From Nitrosomonas sp. (GTDB lineage: Bacteria > Pseudomonadota > Gammaproteobacteria > Burkholderiales > Nitrosomonadaceae), in NCBI GenBank assembly GCA_031316255.1, contig JALDQW010000001.1, positions 3,257,485 through 3,321,484 of the forward strand: a DNA stretch of 64,000 nucleotides, given 5' to 3'. Position 1 is the first letter of the stretch. Every line of letters begins with the position of its first letter. The position numbers were made by a program, and so were the translations under genes. The notes under the pieces are model-generated. The model did no database searches, was not told the origin of the DNA, and saw nothing but the letters and a program-made list of their open reading frames with translations. Shown piece by piece: positions 40,341-48,860 of the stretch.

Positions 40341-40699
40341 AATATCCTGAAATGAGAACTGAGTTACTTGGCTATCTGAAAGATTTATCGAATTGGGATT
40401 ACCAAAATAACTGCTGGGTTAATGGTAATTGTCCTCCAGGGATTGAACATGATGAATTAGACTACTCAATCCATTTCCTTTTTGATGACACTGCATTATC
40501 AGACAACCCTGAAAGCCTTATAGATGTTTTTTTGAAGGATAAAGAAGAGGCTGATTCAATTAAGTCGCTTTGTAATGAGTTACAAATGGTATTTGAAAAA
40601 TATGGCACTGATCTTTCTGATAGTGAGTATATAAACTTACTGGAATGGAAAGGTGTTATAGCGCTCGCACAAGCAGCATTAGCTAAGCTTTCTCAATGA
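40337..40699 (+). CDS. SCO4402-like immunity protein
   Basis: A 120-residue cytosolic acidic protein with the SCO4402 pattern MKYPEMRTELLGYLKDLS, CWVNG, DELDYSIHFLFDDTALSDNP and KGVIALAQAALAKL. Members are often coded right after polymorphic toxins. The ATG overlaps the toxin stop by four bases, so it should be made together with the toxin and neutralise its Ntox17 domain; that role is inferred from context. Confidence 0.72.
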   Translation: MKYPEMRTELLGYLKDLSNWDYQNNCWVNGNCPPGIEHDELDYSIHFLFDDTALSDNPESLIDVFLKDKEEADSIKSLCNELQMVFEKYGTDLSDSEYINLLEWKGVIALAQAALAKLSQ

Positions 40700-40753
40700 G
40701 ACTGAAATACTTCATTTCAGACACCCAGAACATTCATTTACCCATCACTATTT

Positions 40754-40870
40754 TTACTCGCCATCATCAATTCCCTTGATGGAATTATCTCGTTTTGCTC
40801 CCTCTGGTAAATGCTTCATTAAATCAGACTTAAGTTTTTCTAGATTTAATTCACCGGCTATTAGTAGCTT
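40754..40870 (-). pseudogene. Possible C-terminal gene remnant in a 309-base gap
   Basis: The minus strand is open for 38 codons ending in EKLKSDLMKHLPEGAKRDN... and a stop, with protein-like composition but no start codon or ribosome-binding site. The gap 40700-41008 otherwise holds only AT-rich sequence and the leader of the lipoprotein gene. The family is not recognised. Confidence 0.25.
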
Positions 40871-41008
40871 CTATACGCATTCACCCCAGCTCCATAAAAT
40901 GCATAGTTTTCTTTGGGATTTTGTGTGTTACTGTTATTATCCGGTTTGGGCTTTACTCTGCACCCGCTCAGTGCGTTTCATGCAACTATATGCATAATGG
41001 AAGATACC

Positions 41009-42379
41009 ATGATATCAAATATATATTTGAAGTTTTCTGTATTTGTCGTGGCATTAGCTAGTCTGTTAATTACTGGTTGTGCAATAAATAACAGTGGGAA
41101 TACATTAGATGCCAGAATACAAGATCAGAAGAAAGATATTTCAAGTTCTGAGATAACGTTAGCTGCAGTATCTGAATGTGTGTTAGATGAAAATAATCCT
41201 GAACTGATGTGGGAAATAAAGGCTGCTGTTCCTGGTTTCAATTTTATACACAACAAGTATCATTGGTTTAATCCCGATTCTAGTCAAAATGGTGGTACTG
41301 CAGGCTTAAGTTTCCAGCACAAATCAGTTAATTATGATACAGATTGTAAAGGATGGAGTTCGTCACAATGTGACACCTATAACTTTGTAAAAGAAGCTAA
41401 CAATAGACATCTGTGCGGATTTAATGATTGGCGGTTGCCCACAGTATCTGAGTTACGGCATATGGGGAAGAATGTCATAGATTCTCAACCACTGGATGTT
41501 GCTCCTAGAGAAAATGGCATGCCTCGTTGGAATTTGCACATCTGGTCAGATTCGACATTTAATGAACGAAAGCCTGTTCATCCAGCTCATCGATACGGTA
41601 CTGACCCTGGTGCTCCTGGCACTACTGCTGAAGCATTGCGATTTAGTATGGGAATAAACGGTCTATCTTATGATATAGGTCAATATGATAAAGAAAAGAA
41701 TACATTTGGGGTTTGGCTAGTACGAGGAAAAGGGGTATTGGCAGCGAAACAATCTGCTCAACAGGTAGAAAATCAGGTTTTTTCTGTACCTTCTTCTCTT
41801 CGCCATCCTGTTCCCGAAATACAAGAAAGAACAAACCCAACGTTTCTAACTGGTGTAGAAAATTATGATGTACTATCCCCAGAAAAAAAAGCATCTATTG
41901 ATTTTATTCATTTGAACCGTTATTGGGCAAATAGGCTTCGTGATAGTGGTAGTGGGGCTGGAGACGCATTTGCGAGAACGCACGGAATACCAATAGATGT
42001 TTATAATAAAGCGCTTATTTCTGTGGATGGTGGGTATGCTGATTGGCGCAACAGAAATTTAGACCAAAAAAAGAATCTTAGTGACTTAACAGAACGTCTC
42101 AGAATAAATTATGACCCTAAAGGGATTCATTTTACGGAATGGATGAATAGAGGGCGAAAAAATCATGCAGACGATGCTAACCTTGTCAATTCAGATCGTT
42201 TAACTGAGTATTACTATTCTAATAAGGATGTTATAGATAATATGGTGTTTCATAACATGGATTTGAAAACACCGCCTGCAAAATATGACATAAGTGTGGA
42301 CATTAGGATCAGGGATCAGAACAAGAATAAACCACAAGAAAGAAGAAGTATATTTGAGAGGAGACCTTTGCAAAACTGA
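41009..42379 (+). CDS. DUF1566-type lipoprotein, horizontally acquired
   Basis: A 456-residue protein. The start at 41009 is chosen because GGAAG lies five bases upstream and the product opens with a lipoprotein signal (lipobox LITGC, Cys24). Residues about 45-230 carry a DUF1566/Lcl-like domain (LMWEIKAA; CGFNDWRLPTVSELRHM; a C-W-D/N pattern). The remaining 200 residues (DFIHLNRYWANRLRDSGSGA; YPKGIHFTEWMNR-like) are unknown and end in an Arg-rich tail. AT-rich codon use and the nearby mobile-element remnants suggest transfer. It may be co-inherited with the toxin-immunity pair upstream. Confidence 0.65.
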   Translation: MISNIYLKFSVFVVALASLLITGCAINNSGNTLDARIQDQKKDISSSEITLAAVSECVLDENNPELMWEIKAAVPGFNFIHNKYHWFNPDSSQNGGTAGLSFQHKSVNYDTDCKGWSSSQCDTYNFVKEANNRHLCGFNDWRLPTVSELRHMGKNVIDSQPLDVAPRENGMPRWNLHIWSDSTFNERKPVHPAHRYGTDPGAPGTTAEALRFSMGINGLSYDIGQYDKEKNTFGVWLVRGKGVLAAKQSAQQVENQVFSVPSSLRHPVPEIQERTNPTFLTGVENYDVLSPEKKASIDFIHLNRYWANRLRDSGSGAGDAFARTHGIPIDVYNKALISVDGGYADWRNRNLDQKKNLSDLTERLRINYDPKGIHFTEWMNRGRKNHADDANLVNSDRLTEYYYSNKDVIDNMVFHNMDLKTPPAKYDISVDIRIRDQNKNKPQERRSIFERRPLQN

Positions 42380-42427
42380 CGAATTTAAGTTTTCGATTTT
42401 TTAGTCTTTTATGTATAAACTTAAAGA

Positions 42428-42535
42428 TCAATATGCAACCTTGAATATCGGACTATCCTCCGGTCTGGTTTTACGATGGTCGTAAATCCGTTTGGCCGCA
42501 ATATTTGCATGCCCTAGTACATCATCTACCTTAAA
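42428..42535 (-). pseudogene. C-terminal remnant of a tyrosine-recombinase integrase
   Basis: The minus strand reads DDVLGHANIAAKRIYDHRK then TRPEDSPIFKVAY and a stop. LGHANI..KRIYD matches the last catalytic block of phage-type integrases (LGH....T..YD, with the catalytic Tyr). Everything upstream is missing; the frame runs directly into the 3' tail of the IS630 transposase. It is evidence of an older integrative element here. Confidence 0.5.
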
Positions 42536-42548
42536 ATGACGGATAAAG

Positions 42549-43958
42549 AGGGAGTATTAGAAATTCTGTGTCATTCCTTTAGTATTAAATTTTATAGGAG
42601 TGACGAATGAACAAGACTACAGTGCAATTTGATTTTGAAGAAGCCTTGGAATCCTTGAAAGCGGGGCGGAATTTGAATGGAAAAGATGGCATATTAACGC
42701 CATTGATCAAACAACTCACTGAAGCTGCATTGGCGGCGGAACTTGAACAGCATATCAAATCCGGGGATGAACAGAACCGGAAGAATGGCACGACGCCAAA
42801 GACTGTAAAATCAGCATCAGGTAGTTTTCAACTGGAAACACCCAGAGACCGCAACGGTACATTTGAACCTCAGTTGGTTAAAAAGCATCAGACTCATCTT
42901 ACCGATGAAATCGAACGCAAAATTCTATCGTTATTTGCGTTGGGCTCCAGCTATCAGGATATCTCTGGGCATATTGCCGAGATATACGGCATTGACGTTT
43001 CATCGGCGACGATCAGTGCAGTCACTGACAAGCTTATTCCGGAGCTTAGGGAATGGCAGCAACGGCCATTGGATAGTCACTATCCGTTCGTGTGGCTGGA
43101 TGCCATACATCACAAAGTGAAAGACGATGGCCGGTATGTCAGCAAGGCAGTTTATACCGTACTTGGCTTAAACATTGAAGGAAAGAAGGAAGTACTAGGG
43201 TTGTATGTATCGGAAAGCGAAGGCGCCCGGTTTTGGCTTTCCGTACTGACAGATTTAAATAACCGTGGCGTACAGGATATCCTTATTGCCGCCGTTGATG
43301 GACTCGTGGGTTTTCCTGAGGCAATCAACAGTATTTTTCCAGAAACCGAGGTTCAGTTATGCATTATTCATCAAATCCGCAATTCGATGAAATATGTGGC
43401 GTCAAAAAATCAAAAAGCATTCATGGCTGACCTGAAACCGGTATACAAAGCGCCGACCATTGATGCAGCTGAAGATGCGCTTGATGCATTGGAAGCCAAA
43501 TGGGGAAAACAGTATCCCATCGTGATTCAATCCTGGCGCAACAAATGGGAAAATTTATCGGTATACTTCAAATATCCTGAACCGATACGCCGTGTGATTT
43601 ATACAACCAACACCATTGAGGCCGTACATCGCCAATTTCGCAAACTGACAAAAACCAAAGGTGGATTTCCGAATGAAAACAGTCTACTAAAGCTACTGTA
43701 TGTCGGAATTAAAAATGCCAGCAAGAAATGGACGATGCCGATACAGAACTGGAATTTGACATTATCCCAGTTAGCGATATATTTTGAGGGTCGTTTGGAT
43801 GCGGCGTTGGATTTATGAATTTAATACAGATTTTTATGTCACCGCTGAAACTGGTTAGCGTATCGACACGAATTGTGTCGATCGGTCACCGGTTTCAGTG
43901 GTCAACAAGCGAAGCGCGTTAGGTGATTGGCAAACTGACACAGAATTTTGAACACCCT
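42549..43958 (+). mobile_element. IS256-family insertion sequence
   Basis: Left end AGGGAGTATTAGAAATTCTG and the complement of the right end, AGGGTGTTCAAAATTCTG, are imperfect inverted repeats. Flanks read GGATAAAG (left) and CGATAAAG (right), an 8-bp duplication with one mismatch. One transposase gene is inside. The element interrupts the last codons of an IS630-type transposase: joining the flanks restores an ending ...LTHLYPSF. Confidence 0.88.
42607..43818 (+). CDS. IS256-family (mutator-type) transposase
   Basis: A 403-residue DDE transposase. PFVWLDAIHHKVKDDGRYVS holds the first Asp, LIAAVDGLVGFPEAI the second, and TTNTIEAVHRQFRKLTKTKGGFP the Glu-containing mutator signature. Also typical are LTEAALAAELEQHI near the N-terminus and CIIHQIRNSMKYV. 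AGGAG precedes the ATG. It looks intact. Confidence 0.95.
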   Translation: MNKTTVQFDFEEALESLKAGRNLNGKDGILTPLIKQLTEAALAAELEQHIKSGDEQNRKNGTTPKTVKSASGSFQLETPRDRNGTFEPQLVKKHQTHLTDEIERKILSLFALGSSYQDISGHIAEIYGIDVSSATISAVTDKLIPELREWQQRPLDSHYPFVWLDAIHHKVKDDGRYVSKAVYTVLGLNIEGKKEVLGLYVSESEGARFWLSVLTDLNNRGVQDILIAAVDGLVGFPEAINSIFPETEVQLCIIHQIRNSMKYVASKNQKAFMADLKPVYKAPTIDAAEDALDALEAKWGKQYPIVIQSWRNKWENLSVYFKYPEPIRRVIYTTNTIEAVHRQFRKLTKTKGGFPNENSLLKLLYVGIKNASKKWTMPIQNWNLTLSQLAIYFEGRLDAALDL

Positions 43959-44419
43959 CGATAAAGATGTGTTAATTTAATGCGAGCATCTTCCGTCGTA
44001 AAGCGCCAATTCATTTCGCTGTTTTTCGTGTTTCTTCGTTTTACCCATGCAGCAACTTCCCGAGTCAAGTATTGTCTGTCTGCCATGCGATCACTCATAC
44101 ATTGTCTGGACAGTAAACTGAACTCGATCTCTGCCATATTCAACCAACTGCCATGTTTCGGCGTGTAGTGAAATTCCAGCTTATCTAAAAGTCGACGTGC
44201 TTCGGCAGGCTCAAAAGTTTTATATAACGATGCCCCTGTATGGATATTTAGATTATCCATTACCAGACGAATCTTTTTGGCATCGGGATAATCTTCGTCA
44301 ACCAATTTTTTGATCTGATGAGACCAGTCCTGGGCTGTTCGCCTATCGGCAACATCAATCCTGGTGCAAAAACACCTGGCACAGTTGAACGATCTGAGCT
44401 CACCTGACCTTTGGGAAAA
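43959..44419 (-). pseudogene. IS630-family transposase, 5'-truncated and split by IS256
   Basis: The minus strand encodes DVADRRTAQDWSHQIKKLVD, IRLVMDNLNIHTGASLYK, EFHYTPKHGSWLNMAEIEF and NWRFTTEDARIKLTHLY, the catalytic C-terminal half of an IS630 transposase (Asp in VMDNLN, Glu in AEIE). The N-terminal half is absent; the frame closes at 44420-44422. At the 3' end IS256 cuts it, and the missing last codons (PSF, stop) are found at 42536-42548 on the other side of IS256. Confidence 0.85.
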
Positions 44420-44752
44420 TCAAATCAGTAATCCAGATCAAGTACGCGACAGCACGCAATATTGACAGTAACGCGGTTACTCGATATGTTTTAAGTGTCA
44501 AGTACGTTCTCAATCAGTGAATTATTTCACAATGACACAGAACCGGATTTATTTAGCGCAGTCATAATCAAGAAGACTGAATTCCCCGGCATGACAGCAA
44601 CCTCCTGAATATAAACCCATAGTCATTCAGGTGCGCCAAACTTCACTATCATTAAAGAATTTAATGACTACAATGTACAGTGCAGCGATTAATGTCTATG
44701 CGCATTTATTGATTACATGCCGTAACGGCAACAGTCAGTTGAAGGAAATTAA
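44420..44752. other. Intergenic region upstream of the sigma-54 activator
   Basis: 333 bases of probably decayed sequence after the IS630 fragment. No supported gene, repeat or clear promoter. The activator gene has AAGGA seven bases before its ATG. No -24/-12 (GG...GC) sigma-54 promoter was recognised. Confidence 0.35.
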
Positions 44753-46159
44753 ATGGACAAATTAAATATCATTTCTTTCAGAAATAAAAACATACACCAG
44801 AATTCCTTCCATTCTGTTTTATTCAAAACAGGTTTCAAGATTAACCTGATTCGGGACAAGCGTCTGATTCAAAAATTGATCTCCGATCAAACAGATGTCA
44901 ATTTATTTGTCTTCGATGATCCAGAGGCATGTAGTGACGATATTTATCAAACCGTAACCGAAATCATTAACCGTAATTTCCTGTCCACTAATTTGTGCGC
45001 CTTGTTTTCAAGGCCCGCAAAAAGTTATGACACTTTCTTTTCCAGTTTTGACGACTTATTATTCTGGCCTTTTGAAGAACCGGAGCTTGATCTGCGCATA
45101 AAACGTTACCGGAACAGGCATAAAAAATACAGCCCGGCATTCGGGCAAAAAGTCTTCGATGATTTTTCCGCATTAAACCTTGTAGGCCGCTCCCCGGTTT
45201 TTACCAGAATGTTAAAACTGATCAAGCGCATCGCTCTATACGACGCGCCGGTATTAATTGAAGGCGAAACGGGCACGGGAAAAGAAAATATCGCACACTC
45301 AATCCATTGCCTGAGTAACCGCAGAGATCATAATTTTGTCCCGCTCAATTGCGGCGCCATCCAGGATAATTTGCTGGAAGCTGAATTATTCGGACATGAA
45401 AAAGGCGCATTTACCGATGCAAAAACCCGTCAGGAAGGTCTGGTCGGCATCGCGAAGGAAGGCACATTGTTTCTGGATGAAGTGGATTGTCTGTCACCCA
45501 AGGCGCAGGTTTCACTGTTGCGTTTTTTGCAGACAAAAGAATACAGACCGCTTGGCTCAAACCGCACTTATCAATCCGATATCAGAATCCTGGCTGCAAC
45601 CAATGCTGATTTGCAAGACAACATCAATCACAATCTGTTTCGTGAAGATCTCTATTTCAGACTGAATGTGCTGAATATCTACTCTCCTTCATTACGCGAA
45701 AGAAAACAGGACATCCCGTTAATCGCAGAAAAACTCATTTCAGATTATGCGGCGCAATACAACTTGCCACTCCGGCAGCTCTCGGCCAAAACCATCGAGA
45801 ATCTGACAAAACAATTGTGGCCAGGTAACGTTCGGGAATTAGAAAATGTTTTATTGCGCGCCTTTCTGTTGACTGACGACCCGGTAATAGATATCGATAT
45901 GAAGAATCATGATTTACCGGATCATGAAATCGCGAAACACATTTTCCAAAAACCGGACACGGCAGAATTAAAATTTCAGGATGCAAAATCCATTGTAATT
46001 CAAAATTTCGAACAGGATTATCTTGAAAAAATCCTCAACAAAACCGATGGCAACATCACAAAAGCGGCCGCCATTGCCGGTAAAGAACGCAGGGCCATCG
46101 GAAAATTGATAAAAAAATACAATATCGACAAGAATTGTTTTACTTCGAAACCCTCCTGA
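44753..46159 (+). CDS. Sigma-54-dependent transcriptional activator with degenerate receiver
   Basis: A 468-residue NtrC-type protein. Residues 1-125 have receiver-like spacing, with Asp55/56 in LFVFDDPEA, but the conserved Lys-Pro near the end is replaced by Trp-Pro (FWPFEEPEL), so normal phosphorylation is doubtful. The AAA+ domain has Walker A GETGTGKE (171-178), Walker B TLFLDE (238-243) and the sensor region WPGNVRELENVLLRA. The sigma-54 contact loop reads GAFTDA (218-223) instead of GAFTGA. A Fis-type helix-turn-helix ends the protein (GNITKAAAIAGKERRAIGKL). It is convergent with the injection-system operon and may control it; this is inferred from position only. Confidence 0.88.
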   Translation: MDKLNIISFRNKNIHQNSFHSVLFKTGFKINLIRDKRLIQKLISDQTDVNLFVFDDPEACSDDIYQTVTEIINRNFLSTNLCALFSRPAKSYDTFFSSFDDLLFWPFEEPELDLRIKRYRNRHKKYSPAFGQKVFDDFSALNLVGRSPVFTRMLKLIKRIALYDAPVLIEGETGTGKENIAHSIHCLSNRRDHNFVPLNCGAIQDNLLEAELFGHEKGAFTDAKTRQEGLVGIAKEGTLFLDEVDCLSPKAQVSLLRFLQTKEYRPLGSNRTYQSDIRILAATNADLQDNINHNLFREDLYFRLNVLNIYSPSLRERKQDIPLIAEKLISDYAAQYNLPLRQLSAKTIENLTKQLWPGNVRELENVLLRAFLLTDDPVIDIDMKNHDLPDHEIAKHIFQKPDTAELKFQDAKSIVIQNFEQDYLEKILNKTDGNITKAAAIAGKERRAIGKLIKKYNIDKNCFTSKPS

Positions 46160-46167
46160 CATTCAGC

Positions 46168-46191
46168 TGGCCTTTCAGCATTAACAGGCCA
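46168..46191. terminator. Weak hairpin between convergent genes
   Basis: TGGCCT and AGGCCA pair across a 12-base loop in the 93-base gap between the activator and the last gene of the minus-strand operon. There is no U-run on either strand, so termination is only suggested by position. Confidence 0.25.
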
Positions 46192-46252
46192 TTGAAAAAC
46201 ACTCTGTCGTGCTGCGGTATGTTCTACAAATTTATGATTAAACGATGATGAA

Positions 46253-48793
46253 TTAAAGCCCGGGACCGATCCGGTTGACGAATTGCGATAAATCCAGCGC
46301 CAGCAAAGCCGGGCGCAAGTCGCCAGGCAAGGTTGCCCGCGCAACAGCGGCCCGTGACTGCCAGTCGGCCATTATAGGATCCACTATATCCTGGCTCAGG
46401 CGCACCTCCCGGTTATACGCTTCCCGCAAGGAACGCGCGATTGGCTCATAGGAATAATGCCAGGGTTCGGGCGCATGGCCGCCGGTCCGACCGGCGGTGT
46501 AAGTTCTGAAAAACCCCACTCGCGGCGCATTTTGTTCCAGCCACACACCGAGAGAATGCAAACGTCCGGCGGGACGACCCGCTCCCGGCGAGGGCGCCCA
46601 ATGGGCATTTGTAGTGGAATTGAAGTCCACCTCCGTACCCCAATGATGCCGTGAAGCACCGGGAATGGCGGAAAACCGCAATATTATTTCAAGACGCCGC
46701 GCCGACGATTCACCCAACCATGCCGCTCTATCCACCCCGCTGCTTCTGTTGCCGCCGACAAAGTACCGGTCTGGCAGTGTATCCCAGCCGTTCGCCCGGC
46801 TGCCGGTAAGCGTGAATTTTTCAAAAACAATTTGCGCCTGCGGTGAAGCGCCTCCCACTCGCGTATCAAACATGCGCCGTCCCGAGACGATCCGCACCGC
46901 AACGGGACGCCTGGGACGCAACCCGTTTAACAACCTGACCGCATTGTTAATTCGCGCCTGAATCCTGTTATAAATCGCATTTGTGGACGCCAACCGCCCG
47001 GTCAAAAACAAACGCTGATTGGCTATGGTCATCGCCTGGATGTCGCGAACAATTTGCGAATCCGCGTCGGCCAACGTCCCTGGAGCAGCGACGAATCCTG
47101 ACAGCGCCTGCACATAACTGGTGGTGGAACGGGCCCCGGTGGCGGCCAGACTGCCATAAGTAGGCGCTTCAACCGTAATCACTGGAGTCAAATACCCTGG
47201 TCGGCTGGCGCTTGGTGCCCATCTGCCGAACGTAGGATCATTCGGCATTTGGCCAGGGCGATCACCGGGATATACCGCTGTCGGTGAGCGGGTGCCCAGT
47301 CGGTTCGCCTGGCGGATAGTGCCCGGTAATCGGTTCGCCATAGCCAATGCTAACTGGCTTGCCGTAGGGTGTGTATTGGGATCGGCAAAAACCCCGGCGC
47401 GACCGGGACGGCTAACGGCATGCCCGGTTAATATTCGATGCGGTTGAAAATCGCGCACAATATTAATCACACCCTGCGTTTCCGGTTGGATTGGTGCGCG
47501 GCGGGTATTCGGGCAACGGGAAGAGGCGCTCGGTGTCGGCGCACCGGGTACCCGGTAATTGCGATTTAAATCGACAAATTGACGATTGCAGCGCCGGTCA
47601 TACCAAGTAACGCCGGCCAGGTTATCTTCTACGGCGCCACGATTAACACGCGGGATAATAAGCGTATGAAACGCCAGCGGTACTTGTCCCCCGCGCACTT
47701 GAGTCATAAATGCCTCAACCATTTCGTATCCCGGCCGTTCATCTCCGTGAAAACCGCCCATTATCAAGGCGCGTTGATCGGTATGCTGCACATGAGCCGG
47801 AAAAAAATACGCTTCAATAGGCCAGCGTGTAACGGTAGGCACCGGCTGAGCGTCGGGAGTCGGTACCGGAGAAGGCATATTGGTCAGCGCCCTCGCCCCA
47901 GGGAAGTCAGCCGCGTGAGCGATATGGCCGGTTTGTTCTCCCAGAATCTGTATCCAGGATAACAGATCGGTATGCGTGGTTTTGCCTTCTTCTATGTCGG
48001 TCCTGATTTGCCGAGTGGGTAAGACATCGCGTTGAATGATCTCCGCATCTAATACGGTTTGCGCAGTTGTTAGTCCACAGGCGTTCTGTTGTACCACATG
48101 GGTCAGTTCATGTCCCAATAAGCGCCGTCCGGCCGTTGTGGACGGTGCATACTCACCGTCACCGAACACGACATCCCGGCCTACGGTAAAAGCCCTGGCG
48201 TGTATAGCGCGAGAGACTTGCGCCGCTTTACTACCGGTGTGAATTCTTACACCACTGAAATCCCTCCCGAAGCGCGGTTCGAAAAATGCGCGTTCCGCAC
48301 CTGGCAAGGACCGCCCCCCACCCCGGCGGATACGCTGAATCTGAGCAGCCACTTCGGAAGTCAGACGCGTAGCATAATTACCCTCAGTCTTCGTGTAAAC
48401 GATTTCCTGCTCTTGCTGTTCTTCCTGCTCTTCTTCATTTAGCACGTTTAGCACGCATTGAATATCAGGCAGTTTATGAACATGGTGATTGCTACTCCGA
48501 ACTATGGCGGCATCGTCATGACCTGACACACAAGAACCGAACGGTTTGACTGTTCGATTCTTACCATCGGGATCAGGCATTTGCAAAATGTGATCGGCAA
48601 CCCGGTCGGCTTCCTTCTCGAAGCGGTCACCGGGTTGTCCGATTTCGAGTTTAGTTTGAATACTACGGGACGCATGCAAAAGATCGACTACCGTACCGTC
48701 TTGTTGCGCATCCATTTGTTGGCGGCGTGACGCAACCTTTGCTTTTTTCTTGTCACTTGCAGGTTTGGTTGTCGTTGTTAACGCCGTTTCCAC
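46253..48793 (-). CDS. eCIS cargo: DUF4157 + M14 carboxypeptidase-like + M15 VanY-like domains
   Basis: An 846-residue predicted injected effector. The N-terminal eCIS part has RFEKEADRVADHIL (58-70), FFEPRFGRDFSGVRIHTG and HELTH (228-232). The middle is M14-like: HGDE (349-352) for metal, DLNRNY (408-413) for substrate, H458 as third ligand and E542 in ITVEAPTYG as catalytic residue. The C-terminus is M15/LAS: SRHHWGTEVD (714-723) and EPWHY (776-780). Both enzyme families include peptidoglycan stem-peptide hydrolases (MpaA, VanY/DdpX types), so the likely target is a bacterial wall, or the producer wall during release. No signal peptide. Last gene of the operon, with no recognisable immunity partner. 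Confidence 0.85.
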   Translation of the reverse strand: METALTTTTKPASDKKKAKVASRRQQMDAQQDGTVVDLLHASRSIQTKLEIGQPGDRFEKEADRVADHILQMPDPDGKNRTVKPFGSCVSGHDDAAIVRSSNHHVHKLPDIQCVLNVLNEEEQEEQQEQEIVYTKTEGNYATRLTSEVAAQIQRIRRGGGRSLPGAERAFFEPRFGRDFSGVRIHTGSKAAQVSRAIHARAFTVGRDVVFGDGEYAPSTTAGRRLLGHELTHVVQQNACGLTTAQTVLDAEIIQRDVLPTRQIRTDIEEGKTTHTDLLSWIQILGEQTGHIAHAADFPGARALTNMPSPVPTPDAQPVPTVTRWPIEAYFFPAHVQHTDQRALIMGGFHGDERPGYEMVEAFMTQVRGGQVPLAFHTLIIPRVNRGAVEDNLAGVTWYDRRCNRQFVDLNRNYRVPGAPTPSASSRCPNTRRAPIQPETQGVINIVRDFQPHRILTGHAVSRPGRAGVFADPNTHPTASQLALAMANRLPGTIRQANRLGTRSPTAVYPGDRPGQMPNDPTFGRWAPSASRPGYLTPVITVEAPTYGSLAATGARSTTSYVQALSGFVAAPGTLADADSQIVRDIQAMTIANQRLFLTGRLASTNAIYNRIQARINNAVRLLNGLRPRRPVAVRIVSGRRMFDTRVGGASPQAQIVFEKFTLTGSRANGWDTLPDRYFVGGNRSSGVDRAAWLGESSARRLEIILRFSAIPGASRHHWGTEVDFNSTTNAHWAPSPGAGRPAGRLHSLGVWLEQNAPRVGFFRTYTAGRTGGHAPEPWHYSYEPIARSLREAYNREVRLSQDIVDPIMADWQSRAAVARATLPGDLRPALLALDLSQFVNRIGPGL

Positions 48794-48860
48794 ATGAATA
48801 TCCTTAGATTAACCAGTCGAATTGACATGCACCATCATAACCGTAACCTTTAACGGCTTG

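Noticed and set aside
42380-42606. Gap before the IS256 transposase as a regulatory RNA
   Set aside because: It is explained by an integrase remnant, the last codons of the split IS630 transposase and the IS256 left end.
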